In this document: piece after piece, positions 13,901-23,100 of the stretch
Layout: every line of letters begins with the position of its first letter
Numbering within the stretch: position 1 is the stretch's first letter
Source: Aculops lycopersici
Taxonomy: Eukaryota > Arthropoda > Arachnida > Trombidiformes > Eriophyidae
Assembly: GCA_015350385.1 (NCBI GenBank)
Contig: WNKI01000003.1
Location: forward strand, 3,246,431 to 3,310,430
Direction: 5' to 3'
DNA: 64,000 bases
Made by a program: the position numbers and the translations under genes
Notes under the pieces: model-generated
Database searches by the model: none
What the model saw: only the letters and a program-made list of their open reading frames with translations
Told to the model about the DNA's origin: nothing

Positions 13901-13954
13901 AAATTGATCAAACAAGTCCACAATGGAAACTTGGTCGGCAATTCGCGGGTCCAT
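7964..13954 (-). CDS. Mical: Mical-type flavoprotein monooxygenase with LIM domain
   Basis: Mical oxidises actin methionines with FAD/NADPH and disassembles filaments downstream of semaphorin-plexin signals. The protein is 1996 residues in one exon, ATG at 13954. The N-terminal helix (VSIVDLFDQFIKAST) fits the family start. The FAD site GSGPAG is at 172-177, followed by VVVEKRSRFSRNNVLHLWPF and ISIRQLQLMLLK. A second FAD motif, VGDSLLEPFWPTGSGCARGF, is near 637-656, and YPNLNRHLV closes the monooxygenase module. The LIM domain is at about 1480-1562 (CFRCGKL, HQSCLTCAKC, FVCSICEPD), split by a poly-Q stretch. Two low-complexity insertions interrupt the FAD module, at about 84-165 and 272-448. 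I see no CH domain between monooxygenase and LIM, and no C-terminal coiled bMERB/DUF3585 domain; the tail is acidic (D/E runs). Confidence 0.93.
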   Translation of the reverse strand: MDPRIADQVSIVDLFDQFIKASTMKNVLAIHHRILNYANLSPCEYNVFFPKLKKAIMSRARKNWKAKAIFAKIDKKAAHRCYANTKTSTTTTPLGIRRENNCDTINCTATTNISNQGVELLDSSDEDDDDDGDDDDDHDVYHENGEKSLHRQRKRQFNCNNALQHHNCLIIGSGPAGLRTAIELQLLGANRVVVVEKRSRFSRNNVLHLWPFVIDDLKSLGAKKFYGKFCAGSIDHISIRQLQLMLLKICLLIGCDFRDNCSYLYLCPTSIKMTATSSSSSNSITTQDAKNSSHNLSDSKKANGCPSDTLQNTKSNNIYNSSDNVLKCDLDSSVDDSQSSGSKKLDDFVRVSDYLESEQQEVQSALDSQSKEDSSINDDDSISTTPNKNNHCSEDKSISNKTSDQEQKHTQKQSQASNQKHDKKIPPGRLGNLCGARAHFSSDFKMQENELHSLEWDIIIGADGRRNTLSKFFPRKEFRGRLAIAITANFINRQTPIEAAVPEISGLSFIYNQDMFNALAYDTNIQLENICYYKDDTHYFVMTAKKKSLLERGVLKEDYATTQELLSDSNVNREALLEYAKDAAFWTTGLEPLEFALNHYGQEDCAMFDFTSMYAALNACKALRTTGGGLSLVSLVGDSLLEPFWPTGSGCARGFLSGFDAAWMCRQWAVNKCAAIDHHGSMSSRATNRSSRVLNVSDKSTTNSSNATSDSQLTTYDRMALSVMAERESIYRILGQTTSENLQQNYSHWTLNPHSRYPNLNRHLVTPCQVEHLISDHETSAGWRGSPVGGHGKSSLSTNKHTKSTRLVERRVKSPSGNGATGSGSNRKSPKKLKSANASPLGSQSRSSLLNSKSRSKSLTKQAYLSQSKRELELDAETYLEFEDSYNNLSNSLQYLNHNQVKVPNCDLLDDLFIPSLSGTSPSSNNLMSLEARRARDIDECLRQRRQKTKINVVREQLVEQFKGGTDATGGRRGESGTGSGSEEISRGALFQELRRLRERQVRGKENSNNEHLLPYHLRPKTDIAAPGNPLTLLNSMRRCTSFAERVKSFESKLSSFDHNSDNHPSSQSSSQATTPRTPLIDNVKNLPQFTTLQELFLGSSGRNGEVNSCETTSTSGTGLGSRDKVKKIPITKLSKDDWNVKCWEKRLAAYKDRQLHLSGSTKSLNKTKSMDHSSSSCIGIGSGGGPNNSSKPQKQVEVFQDRIKEMAEKLKAAKAAQLFGNGTSIEEKVGARRLGTVSAISATASKLQQKDSSNNLFARINGGGASAGRHTNRPLSGSWVSHLKNELTKGHQQSNGMSSKTTTKSQHGPQVGTGGRRLSMNTNNSNVLGGNRKPAMNPNLPSKPIKRLFSNNKSDRNDDDNVDDDDDDKHYDHLCVNRPTNKYLSKSNGYSSHLARTRYDSEKSIVINGPTAAHKQAYLAATNSASVFTTPTGNNSNTLTSRGSSASITSSELSTTTTNSGSNVQTTAKLSGNYYCEKSCFRCGKLVKLPDRIQIGEATLHQSCLTCAKCNITLRTNEIQFHLRAQLRDQKQQQQQQAESGSKGTDSRLGDRFVCSICEPDIRSQVNSLDQVVYSARSLLQSAGQPVADIGETQLEQQVTGAGETKPKTQPQQKLQQTRYKSREEFFNARIDYNEVYKNILDNDGELAERMINRLSKSNSSAETSVVSASVSGISSSRKSPGTRKSSCSSTESSSTRYEDAKSSNSSATGSRANRQQQVVVEEDGSETSGEEAKYKIARSETTLDGSEQVTLILPAEDSMSPVRNESVNERDTFTSRPREMIDEEEFERVLLGHQQDPTNVIDKSSLRKSSAKDDSTSNQSKKPISGKDEEDVDKYPNKHLNIDTTSTKDKLESSTSEVDDEEEDDDDDESSEEEAVESGRRDHEPDDDDRRSKKSDASSSLNSPPNTDEYEDEDDDEDDDENVDSTCGDFATSGEFDDDEEDQQERDLDYREGDHLSQEQEATPGCNSARVEGDQLIKTLASRRSQEISCQDNN

Positions 13955-16337
13955 CTTGTCGAAGTGTCTATTTGTCTAGTTTTACCTTTTGAATGCAACT
14001 TGTATCAATATACCTGATAATTTTAAACACACTTTGCAGTTGTACATCCGCTGACATGCAAATTCAAAACTCGCTTATCAGATACCAGATCTGGTTAAAA
14101 CTGTATTGTCAAACTGAATGTTGCTGCTGTCGTGATGGTGGTTGTTTTTTGTGTGTTATGATGATAGTTCCGCTAGTCGTTGGTTAATCCTAAATAGTTA
14201 ATCTGTTGGATTGTGTCAACATGAGTTGTCTCTTTGCAAGTTTATTTAAGTTGCAATGCAAAGTGCTTAACTTGAGATGAGAGAGCTCAAATCTCTATCG
14301 GCTGGGCAGCTAAGAGCAATGGGCGCCAGATACTAGACTGAACTGAAAAGAGATCCGCTATCCTCTCTTGTTGCACAAAGTTCAATAATTTTCTCTCTCT
14401 CTCCCTCCGTCTAACTCTCGCAACAACAACAACACAACAACACAACAATCCGCCAACCGCTAGTCTGCGTTGAACTCACCTCGTCGCTGCGAGAGCTGAT
14501 GCAGCGGCGGCGCTCGCTGAGACTTGCAGGCGGCGGCCAGTGGATGGCAAGAGCAAGAGCAAATGCAATGGCAGTTGCCATTGGAAAATTGCAGGAAAAA
14601 GCGAGAGGCGTGCGTCGTATGTTCAGCGCACACTTTGTGTGCATTGGCGCGCCCTACATTTAAAGAAGCACAAAAGCAGCAGCAGCGATACTAGCAACAG
14701 CAACAACAACAGCCACAACCGCAGGCCAACAGCGGCCGCTGCAGTCTCTTCAAAACAGCTTTCTGCATACAGTAGCCTAGAATGTTGCAGCATTAGGGCA
14801 GTAAAACTGTAACAGGTCAAGCTACAGTTAAAAGTTGAAGTGAGCGCACGCTACTTTTCTCGCACTACTGTGTGGCTGTTGCTCTAATACTCATGTTATG
14901 TTTTCCCCGTTTCATAAAACCCAAGGAAAAAGCTTGAAACTTTTGAGGAGGGAAGGGGTTTGTGTTTATTTTTAAATGCACTTGCAACAAATTTTAACTC
15001 ACTAGGGTCTACATGTGAATTAAAATAAAAACAATTTTGCATTAAAATTAACCTCACACTCAATACCTTAACCCTGACATGCACACGTGAATTGAGCTCG
15101 AGTCACGCGCTCGCTAATTAACCTCAAAATACTTTCGCCACTATAGCCGCTCTTATTTGTCTGCAACCTAGCTGCATTACTCTTGGTCAATTTTGCTCAC
15201 CTCGCTAATGTCATGCCATCAGCTTGACAGCAGCTGTGGTGTTCAAGATGGAAAACTGATTGGACTAGCTAGACCTAAGATGGGAAAAAGCGCAAAGAAA
15301 TAGAAGTAGTTATATTATTGTGTACACGGAAATAGACATGACGGCCGATGACCTTGAATTATGAATGAGACCAATGGTATTCGAGGAGGAGGAGGAGGAG
15401 GAGCGTTGGCGTCTCATTGGTCAGAGTCAAGTGAATCGAAGTACGAGTTGAGCTCCAAGTCCGAGTCTCGGAACCCGAATCCGTCGACCATGACAAGCTA
15501 GTGGCAGTCTTCCCTGCCACTTGCGCGCTTTGCTCCAATAATTGCAAATGGGAGCCACCAGAAAAAGGCGCCAGATGTTATTGCCTGATATTAGTGTCAG
15601 TTGCTAATATATAATATAATATAATATAATCAGACAAAACAGACAGCAAAGATATTGCTGCACTAAATTGGCGCGGCCCGCAACGTAATCATTAGACTGC
15701 TGGTGTCAGTTTGTCCAGCTACCAGCTAACCAAACCGAACCAAACGCGCGACGCTAACGGATGACTGAAGACTTGGACCAATCCAAAACCACTGCACCCA
15801 AGTGGTGATGCAACGACGTCGTCGTGTCCCTTGGGTGTATGTGTGTGAACCCTGGTGTCTAATTATCGATCTTTGCTAGTGTCTGTGGCGTCCACGCACT
15901 CGATTAGGTTTAAACTCAATCTCATCTGGTGTCTATTGTCTTTTGCTTGATGGCAAAACAGGAGGCTAGACGGTCAGTCTTCCTCTCTCGCTCTCATGGC
16001 CACAAATTGCAGCAACTCGTACCATCACAACTCATCTCATCTCATCAAGAGCAAGACGCCACTCCACGAGTTCTTGACCCCAAATCCATGTAGACGTAGG
16101 GAACATCTTTAGCTCTTTTAGCCAACCGGGCAGCAAAGATGAATTGAGCCGCCCTGTTTCCGTTGCAAATCTCAAGGACTGCGATCCTCTTCGGTGCTAG
16201 AATCAAGCGTAACGAATGGCTGCCGATGGTTGGAAATGGGAGCCAAGTTTTGAGTAGTGCGTCGTCATGCCAAAACCACAAAAGCAGCTCCTTCCTTTTA
16301 ATCTCAACAACCATTTGCTGCCCTTTCTTACAAAGCC

Positions 16338-16372
<35 letters not shown>

Positions 16373-17152
16373 CTACCGCCTCTAGAGTCTAGGATCGCAA
16401 ATGGAAAACATGATACAATCTAGAGGGAATCTGGAGAAACTCCTTCTCTTAGTCTTACACTTACACTTACTCGCTGTAGAAGCATAGTGTGGCACAGAGT
16501 CTCGCTGGAAACAGTGAGATCCTGTAATTCTGTCAACCACTTGCTCTTGCATTGGGTGTCCGTGTCTGTGTCCATGTCGTACATGTTTTGGTCCGATGTT
16601 TGTTAGTTGGTTCGCTGAGTTAAATGCCACAACACAATACACCAGAGCGACGCAGAAAATTTGCATCAAGTTGTGGTGAGTTCTGCTCCAGACTTAAGGG
16701 GTAGTGGTTGTCGAAAGGCGGCATTTTGATGTTGATCTAGCACAACAAGAAGCGATGAGTTTTGGTGGCGGTGGACTCGATATTACAATTACATTACATA
16801 GAGAGATAGAGTCTCTACAGTTTGGTCTCTCGGCTGAGTGGCGCTAGGCGCCGCACTTTGCGCCCAGCGCTACGCTCATTTGAACTTTGCTCCTCCAACC
16901 ACCGACTCAGTTTCATTTGCAACCGCGGCGCATCGCAGACTGGCCCAATGGGTCGAGCAAAGTTGGCGAGCTTTGGTTCAGCCTTAGCTCTCGAGTCGCC
17001 GTTTGTTTCGGTTAGTTTGTCTCTTCGGTTTAACATCGGACAGGAATCTAGTAACGGGGACGGAAATAGAAACAGTGCCACAACTCTCGGCAACTCCATA
17101 TCATTTCCGCTTCGGATCGACAGTGTAACGGCAAACGATTGGTAGCGCCAGT
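13955..17152. other. Non-coding stretch upstream of Mical
   Basis: Presumably holds the Mical promoter and 5' leader near 13955-14400. Simple repeats include a (GAG)n run near 15385-15403, an ATAAT-type run near 15606-15631 and (CAA)n at about 16337-16373. No gene recognised. Confidence 0.5.
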
Positions 17153-17418
17153 TTGTCGCCGCATGCTGGATCATTTGCTGCAAAACTAGTTACGAAACGC
17201 AACGCCAGCAGCAGCAGCAATGGCAATGGCCCACATGATTTGCACCGCACCGCACCGACCCCAGATCCAGTAGATATCAATGCATATCTATTGGATCAAT
17301 TCGAATGTAAATCGCCGGCGACGACGGCCGCGGCGATTGAGTCGCAGTTTAAATTTGATCTCCTAGAAACTTGGTTGCTACGGGGTGGCGATGGCTTCGG
17401 CTCCGTCCAGGTGTACAG
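17153..17418 (+). other. Candidate coding exon of unknown gene (weak)
   Basis: An open stretch of 88 codons ends at a plausible donor (GTGTACAG|GTAACT). The second half has protein-like composition (DPVDINAYLLDQFECKS, then KFDLLETWLLRGGDG), unlike the low-complexity frames around it. I do not recognise a family and cannot link it to another exon. It may be chance. Confidence 0.2.
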
Positions 17419-18426
17419 GTAACTCGTATGGTTTGCCATCCAGAGGGGATTATGTCTCTCACGTCGTGTATTGCTCAGCGCGGTCTTATGTAATGTTCAC
17501 CGAAGAGTCGAGGCAAATGAAAATCAATCTTCTGAACTTGAATCGCAAAAAGAGGGCGATGAGTTTTTACCTTACTCCGGGCAAGTTGCCTGCTGGTTGT
17601 GTGCATCCCATTCATTTGCAGATTTCATTGGTCCAACCATCAAAAACAGAGGCAACAACAACAACAACAATAACAACAGCAACAACTTCTACTGGTAAAA
17701 CTTAAACTAAAAGAGGAATGATGCATCCAAAATAAGAGACCCAACTGACCTAATTTATGCTATGGCGTAGATGAAAGAATCATCAATTTTGCTCGATAGT
17801 TTACATTCACAACTTCCAACTGTAGCGGCAAGTTAGTTTATGTGTGTGGGAACAAACTTGGCACCAACTTGATGGCAAAACAGATTGATTATGTCACCAC
17901 CACCAACACCATCGTGCCCGACGACCACGACGACAACGACGGAGACCAGCAACGACACACCATGCACGCATTGCATTCTGTCACATATGTTAATTTGAGC
18001 CAATGGGGCGCCGAGTTGTCGTGTGGCCAGACAGGAGGGAGTTGAACGATAAGTTGGTTAGCTAGTCACTTTCCATTGGGATCATTTATCTTGATTTAGT
18101 TAGTTTGTTAAACAGATTCGAAGTAAACTGGAGGGAATAAAGAGAAGCAAAGTTGAGTTTCTCTCTATCCATCTATCTATCTATTTATCGCTTTGGTATT
18201 AGGCGTAAAACTAGCCACCGAAAGCGAGAGCTTCAAATGATCGTCGTCATTTTGAGGTGCCAAGTGATCCCCTTGACTTTAACTTGAGTAAAACTCGATG
18301 GTATTCCAAGCTCAAGCTCACGTTTTCTTTTCCGATTGCTTATTTTCCACTTTGGCCCATTGAGTTTCGTGGCGACTATTCGAGGGAGCGAGTCGCTAAT
18401 GGGTAAATTAGAGAATTTCAATTTAA

Positions 18427-18464
18427 ATCTCAATCTCAATCTCAATCTCAATCTCAATCTCAAT
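18427..18464 (+). repeat. (CAATCT)n hexanucleotide repeat
   Basis: Six consecutive CAATCT units. Confidence 0.85.
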
Positions 18465-19000
18465 ATTTCCGCAATATTCTTAGATGGTTTCTAGGCAAGG
18501 TCCTCGAAAAAGATGTCCCTCTCACTCACTTTCATCTCGACTAGCAGTAGACGCGATTTTCTCTTGTACTGATATCTAGCGGCGAGTTGCGTGATATTTG
18601 TTGGAAAATCTCGACCCCAGAGTAAACTTCTTAATAATCACCTCTCTCCGTTGGCTCGTCAACAAAAGAAAGATGTCGATAGTGGGAATCTTTTGAGGCT
18701 AGGCGATGAGGAGAAATTTCGATGCGAGTCAATTTATGAAATTTGAGCCGGCGCCACTATGCGGCGATGCTCATTTTGAGTGGGGCCTTGAGTGCGCAAG
18801 CGCGTCGCTCGAAATGGCAGCAAGGGGAAAAGTGCAATTGCGCATTCCGCAGCAAGCGCGAGTGTCGCGTGTCTTCCTCTACGTGTAGCCCAACTCACTG
18901 GTTAGCTGGTCAAACGAGAGTTGGTTTGCGACGAGACGCAAACCCTTCGAGAGTCGTGGTCGTTCCTTTGGGGTTGGCAAGGCAAGGCAAAGCAGAACCA

Positions 19001-19037
19001 GACAAGACAAGACAAGACAAGACAAGACAAGACAAGA
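19001..19037 (+). repeat. (GACAA)n pentanucleotide repeat
   Basis: Seven tandem GACAA units, preceded by the related GGCAA motif twice. Confidence 0.85.
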
Positions 19038-19381
19038 GGAGTTTAAATTGAGTGAGCTCCAAATTAAGTGCGCTAGTGGATCAAATCATCAAGCTAATGA
19101 GTTGTGGCAACTACGGCAGCGGGTAAATAGCAACCACCTGCTGGAAACAAGTGGCTAAAAGGTGGGCGAGAGTACATCTAGTCATCAGCAAACACGCAAA
19201 TGTAACATGGTGCCAGAATTTGTCCCTCTCTCGCAAGGGTTTTCGGGCCCATAGTGCGGAAAGAGCAAATATTGATATGACCCCAAATCACGTGATCCGA
19301 TTTAGCCAGAGGTCTTGTTGCGAGAGCAAGCAATTCGGCTGTGTTAATTTGCCCTCGAGAAGATTGAAGAGGATCAACACA

Positions 19382-19663
19382 ATGAGGAGTAAAAAGGCAA
19401 AATCGACGTTTGGATGCGAATTCAAGCCAACTATTGTTGGTGTTTCGTTGATTTTGTTGAAATTAAGTCTTGTAGCAGGAGTAATATTATCGAAAACAAA
19501 CCCACCTACCCCAGGCTTTGAATTAAATTTAAAAAGAGCAACAGAATCCTCCTTAGCTAATGAAGAATTGCTTGATTTTAACAAAATGCCAAGCGAGTGG
19601 CGATCGTTGAAGCCAAGAAACGAAGAGGACGCAGCAGCAGCAATTCAACTCACAACTCGCCAG
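19382..19663 (+). other. Candidate signal-peptide exon, possibly first coding exon of the class B GPCR
   Basis: ATG at 19382 opens 94 codons ending CAG|GTAAGT, a strong donor in phase 0. Residues about 17-38 are hydrophobic (TIVGVSLILLKLSLVAGVIL) after a basic start, which reads as a signal peptide or anchor. The exon starting at 26391 (after TTTAG) is also in phase 0, so the two can join in frame and would supply the receptor with the signal peptide it otherwise lacks. An alternative is joining to the candidate exon at 19999 to give a short secreted protein. The exon call rests on donor, phase and composition only. Confidence 0.4.
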
Positions 19664-19998
19664 GTAAGTGACAGTTCGACTGAGACCATGCTACGAAGCG
19701 AGCTTCATAGATGAGCACCTTTGCAAATTTGTCGAGCTTCTCTCTCTTTCTCACGTTTTAGCTCACGTCATGAGGTAAAACAAACAAAAAGAGAGAGAGG
19801 GAGAGGGGGGGGCGAGTTTCCTGTTGGAAGGCAAAATTAAGTTTTCATTAGAAAATTGCGTTTCTATTTTAGTCTCACTTACCAAACTTAACTTTGAATT
19901 CAATTGCTCTAACAACAAAAAGCCGACCTTGAAATTTTGATGATTCATCTGAGATGTTTGAATGTTACTCTTCACCTGCCACTTAAACAACATACAAG

Positions 19999-20157
19999 GC
20001 GGCAACGGCGACGACTGAAGGCATTGAACTTGACGTGATATCTAAATTTGAATTAGTTGAAGAGCCGCGCAAAAAGAGCAGCGGCGCCGAGCTGGCGTCT
20101 AGGAGACGAAGAAACTCAGGTGAACTTTCGCCTTCGGCTCACGGGCAACAGATTTAA
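19999..20157 (+). other. Candidate short exon with basic cleavage-like sites (weak)
   Basis: After an AAG acceptor the frame that continues the 19382 exon in phase 0 stays open for 52 codons to a TAA at 20155-20157. It contains EEPRKKSSGAELASRRRRNSG, with basic runs that could be prohormone cleavage sites. The acceptor has a poor pyrimidine tract. Joined to the 19382 exon it would give a secreted protein of about 146 residues. An internal donor (TCAG|GTGAAC at 20119/20120) is possible but is out of phase with the 26391 exon. Confidence 0.25.
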
Positions 20158-23100
20158 TGTCCACCGAAGACAAGAATAGTCGTGTTGTATGCCATTTAGT
20201 TAGTCTATCTATTTGTTGTCCGTCCGTCCGTCCGTTTGAGTTGATTGTGTGTTAAAAGGAAAGGTCCCGATTATGACGCCGCTCTGATGTGTCGTAAATC
20301 ACAGCCAGATTTACGCTCGCACCCAAGGGGCTGGATCTCTATCCAGAAAGAGAGAGAGACTCGCTATCTATCCATCTATCGGATAGCCACTTCTGTTGTC
20401 TCGTCGCGACTGCCTCTAGTGTGGACAACAAGCAGCTATATCTTTCTCTGTGCGTGTCTCTATCAACAGCTACTTAGGCAACAAAATACCATTCCTTAGA
20501 TCACCATTGGAGAGTTCGAAGTATGAGCTGTACGCGGGAACACAACACGCTGCAAAACAACGATCGGCCGGCACAACAGTGGGCGAGGCGAGTTTTTCTT
20601 ATTTCCTGTAGCTCGCAACGGCCGCCACTGTGGTGATGGTGGTGGTGGTGGTGGTGGTGGTGGGCCGTTGCGCATCCATTCAGGAGAGGCAAGTGAGCAT
20701 AACTTGTGATTTATGGCCGAAACATTGAGAGCCGATGGAAGTGATGCAGTCGTCGCATCCATTGGAGGCTCTAAGCTTAAGATCTAGCCTCGGGGTTGAA
20801 GCTGTTTTTCTGTTCCATGTTGCGGCTTCCACTGTTTTTTGTGCTTTCGGCTATGTCGTCGTTGTTGTTGCTGCTGCTACTGCTGCTGCTGCTACTACTA
20901 CTGTTGCTGCAAACAACTCAACAACTACCGATAGACTCTAGTTGCTGGTGACGCAACAACCAGAGACTCCGCTTATGCGACTACCGAAAGAGATAGAGAG
21001 AGACAGAGACAGACAAACGGACAAACAGACAGCCGATGACATGTCGTTGCCCATTTACACGCTCAGCATCCAACATGCTCTTTTATTTTTCTCAACTCGA
21101 CTCCACGACGGCGACTACGACCGCGAGGAGTACAAGTTTACTCCTCAATCCTTTCTGCTCCAGATTCACGGTTAAGAAGAGCGCAAGATTACGCAACAAC
21201 TTTTAGCTAGCGCCGCGAGCAAAGCTCAACTCAGCTCATCAATGACCGCGAATCTCTATCTCTCGCTCTCTGTTTTGATGCTCACTCTGCGCAACGGAAG
21301 GCGCGCGCAAAAAAAACTGAGCCCGATGAACGCACACGAGACATTAGGTACCAATTGAATCGCAAGGTACAGGTTGTTGTGTCGACAGCAACAGCGGAAC
21401 GTCTTTGTTCATGTTGCTGCAGCCTCTCCTTTCCGACTCTAGCGGCCAGATTCTAACCGAAATGTATTGAACGACTCGAGGCCTCAGGCAAGCCGCGAAA
21501 TTTTGTGGCGCTATTCTTACACACTCCCTTGTCACGTGAGTACATGTTGAGCCTCGGCAGTAGCACTTGCATTCGCGACAGACGAGCACAATTGATGATC
21601 GGCGCCAGCTAAATCATATGGCAAGCGATAAATTCATTGAGAAGCATTGAGATGGCGACGAGAGTGGCGACGACAAAACTACTCCCACTGCAACTAGGCA
21701 GATGATTACATGTTATAATCTCATCAAAACAACGGCAACGGCACATCCGCTGCGCGAGCTTCCGTGTGTGACTTTCACCAGAATTTTGCTCGCAAGAGGG
21801 GAAAATATTAATCTTTTCTCGAGGTTTTGTTGTTTAATTTGAAGAAAGGGCGGGAGTTACGTCGAAGGGGAAGGGACTTATTGCGCGCTGACAGCCACCG
21901 ACTTGTAAGTCAGTCAGATTATCAGTCGGTCGATCGATCGGTCAGCTCGTTTCGGTTCGTTTCGTTTCGTTGGCAAAGAGTTGAGTTTTCCAATTTTGAG
22001 CCTCCGAGTTTCGGGTACTCAAGTTCAAGCAGAAGCAATGTGATCAGCAGACGGGAGGAGTGGCAGCACCGAGTGAGCAACTAAGCGGCTTAATTCCCAT
22101 TGATCAAGTGGTTTTCTTCCACTTCCACTTCCTCGCCTCTTGACCTCTGAATCCACCGACCAGCTCCTAACCAACTTTCTATTTTGAGCTTGCCAAACGA
22201 TGATAGAGTGACTGACCTTTAAACTGGTCCCCCGGCGCCACAGAAACCACCGGGCTTCTTGTTGGTTGAGATGTAATGGCAATGGTGCTAGTGATGGGCG
22301 GTGATCAAGATATCCGTCGCATTGCTCAGTTCAATGCTGAGAGGGGGATCCGGCTGTTGGCTCCACGATCCAACTTGAAAGCTCCGAGTTTCTGGGGGAA
22401 GTTAATGGAAATTTATCTCGAACCCTCGATCCGAGCCTGTTTGCGAGACTTTTAAGCAGATAAACTCTTGCCTCGACTTCCTCTTTCAGTTCCAGTTTCA
22501 ATTTTTGAACCGAGACAAGACTAAGACCAAAACTGGAACTGGAACTTGAAAACGGATAACATTGTATCTAGATGCCGACCCACTGAACGAACGACATACC
22601 AACCGACAGTCACCCGCTGGGATCAGATCGCTGCAGCAGCTTCTTGGGCTAGCTTGCCGCCGCCGCCGCCGCTTCCGGTTTGCCCGCTAGACTCGCTGGA
22701 GCCAGGCGAAAGCTTGAGAGAGCGCAGTGCACTTCCGGTTCTAGATGCGCTCGGCGAGAATTTCTCCTTTGAGTTGCGAAGCTGAATTTTAACTGCGTTT
22801 TTTCAGGCAAACTCAACCAGACTCTACGCAACTCCCCAAGACCAACCGCCTAACCAGCCAGACGCCTAATTATTCGCCCGAGGTGATGATAGATCGTCGC
22901 TTGCTTCTCTGAGGTTCCGAGGTGAGTGAGAGAGCAGAACTGGCGAGCAAGTTTTCTAGCTAGTCTCAAGTTGTTTGGTGTGTCGATCGTTCACTCGAGC
23001 GTTTTGCCATCTCGAGCTCCAACCTCAACACGTTGTCGGTTCAGGGAAACCCGCAAGCGTATAAATCACCCATCGGCCGCCTGTTTCTTTCGTGTAACCA

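Noticed and set aside
18427..19037. Regularly spaced repeats considered as a CRISPR-like array
   Set aside because: They are contiguous short tandem repeats without spacers, in a eukaryotic genome.
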